Of a stretch of DNA of 64,000 bases, positions 36,283 through 46,732 are shown piece by piece; the stretch's first letter is position 1, and each line of letters starts with the position of its first letter. This DNA comes from Paraphysomonas bandaiensis. Lineage: Eukaryota; Chrysophyceae. Both the position numbers and the translations under genes were made by a program. The notes below the pieces were generated by a model. It had not been told where the DNA came from. It was given only the letters and a program-made list of their open reading frames with translations, and did not search any database. The stretch is from positions 62,001-126,000 of the forward strand of contig CBFFRP010000147.1 of NCBI GenBank assembly GCA_965644295.1. Direction: 5' to 3'.

Positions 36283-38017
36283 TTATATGTTGTACAAAGC
36301 ACGGTACTTTGTATTCAAGTACGAGGTAAAGCACTTAGGATCCATCGGTTTGCCAGTGACGTGCTGTAGGAGATCATCGGGTGAGGAGTAAAGAGATCCT
36401 ACGCTATGGATATTCTTTCTCAGATACTCTCTGATTTCTGTAAACTCTCCCCGCCTAACTTTTCCCCTCATATCAGGTATGTCACGCAACGCGGTCTCAT
36501 ATATCTGAGCAGCAATTATCGCACCCAGAGTATAACTGGGGAAATAGCCAAAGGCCCCAAAGCTCCAATGTACATCTTGTAGTACACCAGATTTGTTGTC
36601 TGGTACCTCGACAGACAAGGAACTCTTCATCATAGCGATCCACTTTTCCGGAAGAGATTCCAAAGAAATAGAGTTCGAAAATATATCTTTCTCTAGGTCG
36701 AATCGCAGCATGATGTGCATAGGGTAGGTGACTTCGTCTGCGTCCACTCTAATTAAGCTAGGTCTTACCTGGTTGACAAACTCATAAAAATCCTGCGCAG
36801 TGCAGTGCTTAGTATGTGGAAAATGCTTATGTACTAGTGGTGTCGCCCAGATCCAAAAGTCCAGAGACTGGAAAATCATGCGCTCCCAAAAAAGGCTCTG
36901 CGACTCGTGCACGCCCATACAGAGAGCTCGACTGACTGGCAAGTCGTTATAGGTGCTGTTCCTACCTTGCTCGTATAAACCATGTCCAACCTCATGTACA
37001 GTGCCGGCAATTCCCTCCAACCAATTCTCAGTCGAGTATCTCGTTGTGATGCGAACATCAGTTGGGTGGGGCCCACCTATACAAAGTTACTCATCGCAGA
37101 ATTCTATCATATTTTCTGGCACCTGTGAAGGGGTGAACGCTGACATCAAATCTGCCTTTAGTAAAGTCAAACCCTATAGCTTCTGCTATCTCTCTGCAGA
37201 GCTCACGCTGCTTGTCAACATCCCACATGTCACCACCCCTAAGTGCATAGGGAGGACTGTAGTTCGCCAAAGCATCGGACTTGAGGATATCCGATACCAA
37301 CGGTTGCAAGTCCTGTTTCAGAAACTGAAACACTTCATCAATGCGAGCAGATTTCATCCCTCGCTCATAGTCGTCAATCTGTGCGTCGTACGACGATAGG
37401 TGAGGTTTGGTGGCTTGAGCAACTTCTTTCTTTAATTCCACCATCTCCTGTAGAACAGGACGAAAGCTATCCCAGTCGTTATTACTTCTCGCACTCACCC
37501 ATGCCGCGTATCCTTTCCCTTCCAACTCTGCAATCCGCATCGCCATTGACTTCGTCCTGTTCTTCTGCACGGTATAGTCTCTCCATGCATCGCGGACGAT
37601 GGCTTTGTCGTATTCATTCACATCATTGTCATCTTCCAATTTATCCAATAAATACTTAATATCAATCCCAAGCTGCGCATCAGTCTTTTTCTCATACAAA
37701 ACACCGGCAAGAGCCGCCTTTTGATCATTTCTCGCCGTAGCTGAGTTCGAAGGCATCATTACAGCTTCATCCCTGCACAGATATCAGTTATACCTATCTC
37801 AACATGCCATTAGAGACCATGAAAGCAAAGCAGATATGCCCTCCAGGCGTTCAATCTCAGACAGACGGCTCTTAACGCTATCGTATACACCGCTGAACAT
37901 GGTCTGATCGGAGGCCCGGCTGTCGCATATAGAGGAGGAATGCAGAGAGCACAGAGGAGATGAGAGAGAGGCTGCGACTGGAAGAAATACAGACGTTCTT
38001 GTTAGTAGAGCCTTCAT
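36283..38017 (-). CDS. M32-family metallocarboxypeptidase (Taq carboxypeptidase type)
   Basis: Zinc carboxypeptidase that removes C-terminal residues. Three exons, 38017-37818, 37772-37123 and 37076-36283, 547 residues. After a basic, hydroxylated leader (MKALLTRTSVFLPVAASLSS, possibly organelle targeting) comes LEGISALLSWDEAVMMP, the M32 N-terminal signature split by intron 1. The block HPFTGGPHPTDVRITTRY is joined over intron 2. The active site HEVGH (about residues 311-315) sits in HEVGHGLYEQG, and the rest follows the family to the end (ALRDIPDMRGKVRRGEF). M32 enzymes are common in bacteria, archaea and a scatter of protists, so ancient transfer is possible. The frame is also open to an upstream ATG at 38059. 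A long TATG array lies about 100 bp upstream. Confidence 0.94.
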
Positions 38018-38112
38018 TCTAACTGAAATTGCAATCATACAATAAACACAACTGTACACTATACTCTATTTAACATAAACAAACTCCCCCTCAAATATCC
38101 ACACCAGCATGA

Positions 38113-38352
38113 GATGTATGTATGTATGTATGTATGTATGTATGTATGTATGTATGTATGTATGTATGTATGTATGTATGTATGTATGTATGTATGTATG
38201 TATGTATGTATGTATGTATGTATGTATGTATGTATGTATGTATGTATGTATGTATGTATGTATGTATGTATGTATGTATGTATGTATGTATGTATGTATG
38301 TATGTATGTATGTATGTATGTATGTATGTATGTATGTATGTATGTATGTATA
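38113..38352. repeat. (TATG)n tetranucleotide microsatellite
   Basis: About 60 uninterrupted TATG units ending directly at the left edge of the pogo-like transposon. Long MYVC and IHTY frames over it are by-products. At the far side of the transposon the sequence resumes as GGTA units, then TATG. Confidence 0.97.
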
Positions 38353-38356
38353 GGTA

Positions 38357-38381
38357 GGAAGGGGGGGCTCTATTATGAACC
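38357..38381 (+). repeat. Left terminal inverted repeat of the pogo-like element
   Basis: Perfect inverted match to 42015-42039. It begins GGAA followed by seven G and then CTCTATTATGAACC. Confidence 0.95.
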
Positions 38382-39358
38382 GTTTTTTGGCCATTTTCAT
38401 CGCTCATATAGGCAACCTTTTAAATCATGACTTATCAATCTGAGCATATCATGAGATCAGGCTTGCTCTCAACTTAATTTCATATTATTTGATCAGCTTC
38501 TCTCATAATTTGGTTCTGATGCTATAGCTCGCCAAAGTGAACACCTTAAGGCGATTTTCAGTCGTTCAAAAAAACAGGTCCCCTATTATGAACCATTTTC
38601 AAAACGTAGAGTTGACAGGCATATTCACATTATTACACATATCTCAACACATATACTAATAGTGCAGACATGTTTCATGACAGTTAGAATAATATTATAC
38701 TGCTTGACACGCCTGTGTGCTCTGATCCTTGCAATTCATTCTACGTCTACAGATATTGTAGAGTTTATGTGATTCGTCGTGTTTGTGATTCATGAGTGTC
38801 ATATCTGTAGTGTGACTCTATACCCACTTATATGAGTTAAAATAGAACTAGTACCATTGTTTTGAATTAATCAGAAGTTTATTTTACTCCATGGCGCCTA
38901 TGCCGAAGCCATATTCATGTGATAATCCAAATGAAACAAATCCATAGACCCTAATAGCAAGAGACCCGCAGTCCTGTCGAGATTCTCTAGAAACGTTAGG
39001 AGTAATGTAAATGTTGATAGACTTACTAGGTAAACCTTCCAGACTATTCATTGGTCGTTTCGTGACAATGTAGAGCCCCGTTACAGTCGTATTTGTATAT
39101 GTAGGATATAGTAGGACACTGAGGCACTATTCAACTACCCATTAGTAACTACCAGGCTGGAATTCTTAACGCGCACTAATAAAAACTTGGTAATTAAAAG
39201 TGTTTACTCTCAGTTAATCATATTAATATTAAAGGAAATAATCGAAAAGATAACCCACTCAAGCTAGTGACACGACTAGTACCCAATTTTGCTACACTAG
39301 TTAATCATATAAAACTTAAAGCTAATCGAAAAGATAAAATAAATCATACACAAATTGC

Positions 39359-41807
39359 TCATACCATGGTGGTGTCATATACAAGGCCTCCATCTACTAA
39401 ATTCAGACTTGCTAACCGTACCTTCATCGGCGACTCCAACAATGCAATCAGGTGGGCTTTAGTCCCCGGCTTGACGAAGGCGCTGATAGTTTCAGATGAC
39501 CTGGGGAGTACAGCTATCAATGCCTTGAGAATATCGACCGTTTCATATCTCCAATTGAAGGTGGGAATTTCGCGGATAGATTCTATGACGCGTTTGTATA
39601 CCACCTGCTGCTTCATGAGGGTATTCTTAGCCTTCTCATTTGCAGTCTCCTTTCTGGCCAACTTATCGGCCGCCTTCTTCTCCATCTGTGCGGCAGCGGC
39701 TTGTACCCTGTCGACGGTGGCCTGAGTGCAGCAGTGCCCAGTGGTTGTGTTCACCACCCGCTGCGCCGCTACCTCGTCATCAATTTCCTCCTCCCCAGAC
39801 TCATTGTCACTACAATCGGTATCTAGAAGACATGTAGGCGCTGCCCTTGGAATGGTGATTTTTTTTAGCCTGTTCTCTTCCTCTCGTCGCTTTGCAAGCT
39901 CCTGGGCAGGGACGATAAAACTTTTCTCAAAGAGACTGTGGGAGTAGGCATTCACAAGAAGTCCATAGGTGTCATCCACCCCTGGGATAGGCTCCTTCCA
40001 TCTCACACGTTTCATCCCAGCAACATCAGGGGCATCCTCGACAATAACCTCCCTCACTTGGGCCGCTTCCACTTTCCGGTCATTATCTCTATCATCTGTA
40101 CAATAGATGGCGGATATCATGGTACCGGAGGTGACTCTAGCAGGATCGGCCTGGGAACTGACACCAATATCTGGAAGGGGATCAACTAGCGGCCACGTCA
40201 TTGTTTTGACAAAGGCCTTAATGATGCAGTCCTTAAGATCTGGTTCTGCCTCAAATTTACGCCAAGCCTCGGTAATGATTTTGTTGAAATCTCCTTTGCT
40301 GAGCAGTTCTCCAGGATGTTGCATCTTCCACGCAAAGAACCGCTTCCGGTAGAGGCTCTTGAGCATGGCGTTGGGGCCGTTGTCTATGGCAGCATCCCGA
40401 ACAGAGTTTTGCGCACACAGAAAATTAATGTGAATATTATGATTCACTGCAAAGGCTAGACTATCCGGATCTAAGTGAGAGTGGTGCCCATCGACATAGA
40501 TCCACTTGGGGCGGCCGGCGGTACTCATAGAGAAGACTGCAACCTTGAAGGTGTCCTTATCAGCATAGCCGGACTTAGTACAGTCCACGCCAAATTCCTC
40601 CCCCAGATTCATGGAGAAGTTACCCTATATATATTCAGTCCTGAATATGTATGAACATGTAGAGAATATACTTTACCTTCATACTTGAGCCTTGGTGCAC
40701 GATGATTGGGGCTGTGAGGGTACCGTTGGCACGGATGCCGTACAACAGGGTAACCCAGAAGGGCGCCCTCTCTCCATGACGAGCCGAGAATCGTCTCTCC
40801 TTTCCATCCTTGAATAAGCTAAAGGTTTTGTAAGCCCTTCCCCAGGGATCAAAGCCGATCTCGTCCCAGTCTTCAACATCCTCTCCACCTGGACCACCCT
40901 TGGGGAGAGTGCCTGAGTTGATGCAGTCAGCCATATGAGCAAGGAACTTCCTAGCCATTGTGCTTTGCCGTGTTGGATCTGCAGCCTCCGCACGCCTGAA
41001 GCTAATCTCAGAAGTTTTGCTAATTGTTGGTCTGGTGTTCTCCGCCCACTCATAATCCTTCGGTGTTAAGAAGTTATCCTTTAAAAAGTTCTTCCCGCAT
41101 TTGGCCTTCCTAAGTCGTTCAGACTGATTCGTAGCGACCCCCCCGTTCGCCGCAGTGACAGCATCCGCATATTGGTGGCAGTATTGCACTGCGAATTCTG
41201 ACATTTCGCTTCGACTATACCCATAACCAGCTTGGTCATGGAGGTCGAACTTCACTGCCATCAAATCCCTGTCAAGACGTGATCGCAGGAGGGGAGGTGG
41301 TCCGGATAGAGGAAACTGCAACTCGTCGATGACATTGGCCACCAAATGATGATTCGTATCGTCTGAGACAAAAGCGTTCATTACCGACAGAGATTCCATA
41401 TCGAGACATTCCCGAAGAAGGCTTATATCCCTCGTTAGAGTAGAAAATGGAACTCCAAACTGCTCCAGGATCTCGCTCCGCTTCATTTTGCCAATAACGC
41501 GGGCTTTTAGGGCTGCAACACGTTCCTCAAGGGTGTAGACCTTCCTGCTTTGTGGAAAATTGATGCCAGGGAGGGATTTGGCGGTTGCTCTGATGGTCCG
41601 CTCAGGTGCCCGGGAGGAGCCTGAATTAAGGTGATCTATAGACGGGAGTGCCCCCAACAACCTATTCACAACCCTTTTTTCAGGTACAGATACAGGCATA
41701 TTTCCAGTCTTAGTCGCTTTCATTACTGATGCAATTATATTAATAGTGGAGGGGGCGGGTCGCTTGCATCGTGCTGTTAATGGTGGGAGGCCACCATGAG
41801 GATTCAT
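39359..41807 (-). CDS. Pogo/Tigger-like (DDE_1) transposase
   Basis: Cut-and-paste transposase of the Tc1/mariner-pogo group. Two exons, 41807-40677 and 40624-39359, 798 residues, no disabling change seen. Residues about 85-140 (TLEERVAALKARVIGKMKRS) look like the helix-turn-helix DNA-binding region. The catalytic domain has DEIGFDPWGR, then FWVTLLYGIRANGTLTAPII, and after the intron YVDGHHSHLDPDSLAF, the second catalytic Asp with its HSSH-like context. The usual third motif (QPLD) is not evident; DNGPNAMLKSLYRKRF may take its place. The C-terminal third is acidic with a long basic-acidic helical region. Its position between perfect terminal repeats fits an active or recently active element. 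The family is inferred from motif order; a domain search would settle it. Confidence 0.78.
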
Positions 41808-42014
41808 GTCACTTATCTCTATAAATATGAGATGAGAGTGTGATCTGAAGGGGCCAGTGTGTCAAGCATACTCAAGTTAGTCTAAGCATGTTACCGTATA
41901 TACTAATAGAGACGCTGCCAGCACTTCATTCGAGGAAATAGTGATTGAAGTCCACAAATCTTCCGAATTCGTTTTCAGAAAATGGTTCATAATAGGGTCC
42001 AAAAAAATCAAAAT

Positions 42015-42039
42015 GGTTCATAATAGAGCCCCCCCTTCC
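42015..42039 (-). repeat. Right terminal inverted repeat of the pogo-like element
   Basis: Perfect inverted match to 38357-38381, followed by the TA target dinucleotide. Confidence 0.95.
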
Positions 42040-42176
42040 TAGGTAGGTAGGTAGGTAGGTAGGTATGTATCTATGTGTAGGCAGGGTAGTATAGTATGGT
42101 GATTGTTATGGCATGGTATTGAGGGGAGTGTATAGTGTATGTTCAGTAGTGCTGTGGTCATTGCAACACTACCACA

Positions 42177-44521
42177 ATGAACAGTCTCTCCCCTCTTCTC
42201 ATTCTCTCTCTCCTCTGCTCCTGCATATCTGTGGATGTCTCTGTCGAGGGTGTTGTGACCGGAGACATGAACTCATCAGATATCTTGAGTTTAATCGACA
42301 TTGACACTATAGTCGTGTCTCCCTTCGCACCAGACCACCTCTCTCTATCAGAAGTAGACTATGATATCAGATTTAAACTGATCAATGGATCAACTCATGC
42401 ATGCTCCCGTCCACTGCGTCTCTCACTGCCCGGAGACATCAGAGACCAGATATTCCGGTTCTGCCGTACAGCTGGACTCTCTGTGCCTCAATGTGTACAG
42501 ATAGAGCAGTATTACTTCAATGCATTTAAATCGAGGAATGTGGTGTCTAGTGTGTCTATGTCGGAGACGAAGTGTGAGAGTGGAGGTGTCCCGGGCATCT
42601 CAAAGGGGTGCAGGAGAAGTGGGGTCAAGATTGTTATCGTTCAACTGGCCACTCAGCGTGCTCATCCATCTGCCACTCATGCACAACAAATCAATCTAAT
42701 GTATGCACGTCGACATGGATACGATTTTGTCTCACACTCTTGCCCTCCATCTGTGGATGAGGTTCACATGTGGGATCCATACGATCAGGTATACTTCTTC
42801 CATGTGTTCCGATTTGTTGAGATTTTTCCGCTTTCAGGTTCGTGCCAACTGGGCAAAACCTCGGATTATTCTTGAGTACTTGAAAAAATATCATTATGTA
42901 GTTATGCTAGACTCGGATGCCTACTTCAGGGAGCACAACATGCCTTTAGAAGCCTTCATTGACACTCACATGTATCAGAGTCTCGGTCACACAGGGGAGG
43001 GCTATGCCATCGTTCTACCCAACAACTGTATTTCTCGCAAAGAAAATAGTTCATCTGTGCATGATATGTTTTGTTGGACCGAGGGACTGAATATTGCCTC
43101 CATTATTGCGCAGAGTAACCACCATGCGGAATACATATTGAGGGAGTGGTCGGAAGCGGCATACTCGACATGCAGGCGGTTTGCTCATCCACATTACGCC
43201 TTTCCGGAATGGCGGGCGAATGATCAGTCTTGTCTCTCCGCATTATATGATTCTAACCAACACATCGCGCGACACATAAACGTACTCAACATGGAGGATA
43301 CCCACAGATACATAGGTGGCCATCGCAATGCTATGATCAAGCATCACTTCAGTGGCACCTTTCTTGCGGAAGAGGTGGGCAAAAAGATAAAGAGGGATTT
43401 ATTTGATATTTTACAAGAGGAGTCAAACACTGTGACTGTAGGTAACAAGGGAGGCAGGAAATGGGTAAAGCACCCTGACTCACCAGTTCTTGGTGGTAAC
43501 TTAGGTACTTGTTTCGATGTGAGTGTGTTGCGGGGAACGGTCCACACAAACTGGTTACAAAATTCTACTCTCCGAGCTAGAGCTAAATACGTAATGTATT
43601 TTTCATGGAGGCCGTTTGGATCTATAGCGACCTCTCTAAGCGACGACGGTATCAAATGGGGACCTCCTGCGATTGTCTTGTATGGACATCAACACTTAGG
43701 GAGAGAGTGGGAAAGCATTGTCAATCGACCATTTGTGCTTCATATGCCATCATCATCCGGCGATGTGGAGGATGGGAAATATCATATGTGGTACTCTGGT
43801 CAGCCAGTGAACGAGAGTACTTCTTCGATTGGCTACGCTACGAGCTCTGATGGAGTTTCGTGGCAACGAAACACTGACCCGGTGCTTATTGCACAGGGGT
43901 GGGAAGGTGATCACATCATGTGCTCTCATGTTATTTACGATCGACAGCAGTCGCAATACCGCATGTGGTACTCCGCAGGTAATTAATCGTGTACATTACG
44001 TGTCCAATGTACCCTACTGATAGTGTATTCTGTAAACATCTTTTACTGTACAGTTGCTGTGTTAGCGTTGTGTGTAAGATATTTCTCGACTTATAGGACA
44101 GGGGTATGAGCCGATTGCCATTGGGCATGCTGTCTCGTGTGATGGTTTGACGTGGAATAGAACTCACGATGTACCTATATTTTTACCCAACCCCAGCATA
44201 GAATGGGAGCAAGATCGAGTGACTTGTCCAAGTGTTGAGTATAATGGCGAGTATTACTACATGTTTTATATCGGGGTCACGAACATAAGTAAATCCGCCA
44301 TTGGTGTTGCTAGATCCTTGGATGGTGTTACTGACTGGGAAAGACATCCAAATAATCCCATAATATATCCGGATGAGAATCCTGATGGATGGGATTATGA
44401 TGCCGTGTATAAAGCATTCCCTCTCTATGACGGAGAGAAGTGGATGGTCTGGTACAATGGCCGTAGGGAAGAACATGAACAAGTTGGACTTGCGACGTTG
44501 GATGGATATAATCTCTGGTAG
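42177..44521 (+). CDS. Glycosyltransferase fused to beta-propeller glycoside hydrolase/phosphorylase-like domain
   Basis: A secretory-pathway carbohydrate enzyme with two parts. Three exons, 42177-42788, 42838-43978 and 44097-44521, 725 residues. It starts with a signal peptide (MNSLSPLLILSLLCSCISVD). Residues about 140-400 look like a DxD glycosyltransferase of the GMA12/MNN10 (GT34) kind: NLMYARRHGYDFV, then KPRIILEYLKKYHYVVMLDS with D229-S230-D231 as the metal-binding DxD, and HNDQ-like WRANDQSCLSAL. From about residue 470 to the end there are repeated blades of the form YHMWYSG...IGYATSSDGVSW, YRMWYSAG...IGHAVSCDGLTW and IGVARSLDG. These are typical of five-bladed beta-propellers of the GH43/GH32/GH130 fold. 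Such a fusion could make and trim glycans, but the substrates are unknown. Confidence 0.8.
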
Positions 44522-45085
44522 CAGATAGTTTGTCAAGGATTTATGTTACGTAGGCGCTCGATGTTCATGAAATAGTCATGCTAAATGTCTGTTATTAACA
44601 TTCGTTTGTAGAAGTCCTATATGTAAACGCAGCCCAATTCGAAGGATGCAGCATTCATTGTTGTGTTTTGCTTGTCAGTAAGTAATTGATTAAAACCTGT
44701 ATTTTAAGGTATTAGAATTATGCCCGGTGCTTAAATAATACATGTGTAGTTGTAATTGTGGTAGACATGTGAACCAATGATATGTCTGTACAAGCTTGTG
44801 ACTATCCAATATCTGATAATATTTATTGGTAGTAGTAACGATATAAATTTAGTGAATGTCAACGAGTGAGAGACTATGTTCACCACAATTTTAATAATTG
44901 AATATTGAGTGCACGCTCTGTTCAAGTATTCAGTTAAACCATCCTACCAATATGCCAATATTGAATATTATTAGTTTATATACGGAAGCTAATTTGTGCA
45001 AGATGATTGATCGCTGATCGCCACAATAATATGCACTACTAACCAAGAAAGAGTGAATCTGAAATACGTCTATTATCAAGACTAC

Positions 45086-45200
45086 TGCAACTTGTTCTAT
45101 CGAATATATAATTATAATTATACTAAAAGTATATTATAATATAATATTAATAAAGTAAGTATAAATTAATATAATTATATATTCGATAGAACAAGTTGCA
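45086..45200. repeat. Inverted repeat with 31-bp perfect arms
   Basis: Arms at 45086-45116 and 45170-45200 (TGCAACTTGTTCTATCGAAT and onward, inverted) enclose 53 AT-rich bases. Imperfect pairing extends the arms outward by about 15 bp. It looks like a small foldback or MITE-type element. No target duplication could be fixed. Confidence 0.85.
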
Positions 45201-45814
45201 ATACTATGATAATATTATATATGGTATATATCAGTATAATCCCCCCGCACCTTTTCGTGGTGTTCTGGGGGATAAGTACCGGAGATATTTTCTCTGGGAA
45301 ACTAACGTGAGCCGCATATATATATAGTCCGCAGATATTGTTCTGTCCACTCATAGCCAAATGTTTGTGTGGTAAATGTCTCTTGCGAACACGTCTCTGG
45401 GTCCAGACGAATAAATAGGCATCCGGACAGGGCCCATCTCAAGGGCATCCGGTGTGTTGGGCTGCCTGCTGAAGTCAAGCATCCATCAAACACTACATAT
45501 TACGTTATATTCCACCCTTCATCTGATGATGTAGATCATAATGATGTCAGTGCTAGTGCCCCATCTCTAAAACGTCAGGACGTCGAAAATTTAGCTGGAG
45601 TGTTCATAATATTATTATGTGGCATATATATGATGCTGAAGATGACTTGAAGCAGTGACATTCAGAGTTAATCCCACGTCATGCTGATTAAGAGTATGTA
45701 CATCATATTCTACTAACATCTTTCGTGTCAGTCGCACTAGCAGAGATTAAGCGTAATGTAAATAATAATATAATATGTAATTATGACACCAACAACAACA
45801 ATGTCTAATTTAAG

Positions 45815-45915
45815 TACAGGTAGACGTCTACCTACTAGCTTGACTAGTTTACATCTAGCTACTAAACTGGTGCTGATTCTTAACGCCTATTGCTAATAAT
45901 ATAAGACTTTAGTAT
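45815..45915 (+). repeat. Dispersed short repeat A, copy 2
   Basis: Shares the CTAG-rich block and the AACGCCTATTGCTAA core with the copies at 186-276 and 52260-52348. Confidence 0.55.
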
Positions 45916-46324
45916 CAGTATAAGCTACAAGTGCGTAAACATTGTACTAACGTCTTATTGTGGTAATATTCAACTCAAAATGGCAAAGCTATTCAACGAC
46001 TTGGTTTCCTATAAAAAGTTTAAGCTTCAGTAGCCTATATGAAAAAATTAAAAGATCCCTTCTTTATTCCCCTTCTATTATACGCTAATGTTTCGTGTTG
46101 GGTTCCTCTGTAAACAGGTCAAGGGCTATAAAATAATAATAGCTAAAAGCTATAGAAGAGATAGACTATATGAGCATCATGAGTGAAATTGAAAATTCTT
46201 GTTTTTGAATTACTATTTATAGATTATTTATAGTGATATAAGCCAACAAAAAGTAATGCACCAAGCAATATATACATGCGTTTAAGAGTTAGAACTAATT
46301 TACATAACAATTTGACGAACTTGT

Positions 46325-46380
46325 ACAAACTCTATTCTCCTATTATTTAACACTACGAAAGCTGCTTGTGCATCACCTCC
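46325..46380 (+). repeat. Dispersed short repeat B, copy 1
   Basis: A CAAACTCT-TT..ATTTAAC-CTACGAAAGCTGCTTGTGC block also found at 52353-52407, next to the LINE relic. It may therefore be part of that element's 3' end. Confidence 0.6.
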
Positions 46381-46732
46381 GCTCTATCACTCATTGGAGT
46401 GACAACACTTTAAACAACCTCAATAGAAGCAAATACTGTTGTGTCTACACTACATGCTAGCCTATATATTTCCGTTGAATTATCAATTTGACCCCGAATA
46501 TGAATATAATATCGCACTGAGAATGATTATCATATCACCTAGAAGATTGGAATGTAATTTAAGAATTTACAATTATTATCAGCTTGTAAAAAAGCAGCAT
46601 TTATACCTTAGCTGTGCTAGTGGCTAGATATATCATAGGTACATAATCCATACTTCAAATGTCAAAGGTTTAGATGCTGGTGTCATTTCGTGCACTTTAA
46701 ATACAAAATGCCTCTACCAAATTACACTGCAC

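Larger units (their letters stand above)
38357..42039. mobile_element. Complete pogo/Tigger-like DNA transposon
   Basis: A 3683-bp element with perfect 25-bp terminal inverted repeats, starting GGAAGGGGGGGCTCTATTAT at 38357-38381 and inverted at 42015-42039. It is flanked by TA on both sides (38355-38356, 42040-42041), the target duplication of the Tc1/mariner superfamily. A CTATTATGAACC-TTTTC motif occurs four times: outer copies at 38369-38398 and 42010-42026, and inner copies at 38583-38600 and 41978-41995. It encodes one transposase on the minus strand. It lies at the boundary of a TATG microsatellite and a GGTA run. Confidence 0.93.
44522..46732. other. AT-rich, repeat-bearing stretch
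   Basis: About 2.2 kb without a supported gene. It holds an inverted repeat (45086-45200), dispersed repeat A (45815-45915) and repeat B (46325-46380). A slightly more GC-rich patch at 45240-45660 has open frames on both strands (93 residues plus, 63 minus), but no domain or splice context could be found. Confidence 0.55.

Noticed and set aside
45369-45650. 93-residue frame with a C-terminal hydrophobic segment, plus an overlapping minus frame
   Set aside because: It lies in a somewhat GC-richer patch, but no family, start context or exon partner could be found; evidence is too weak for a gene call.
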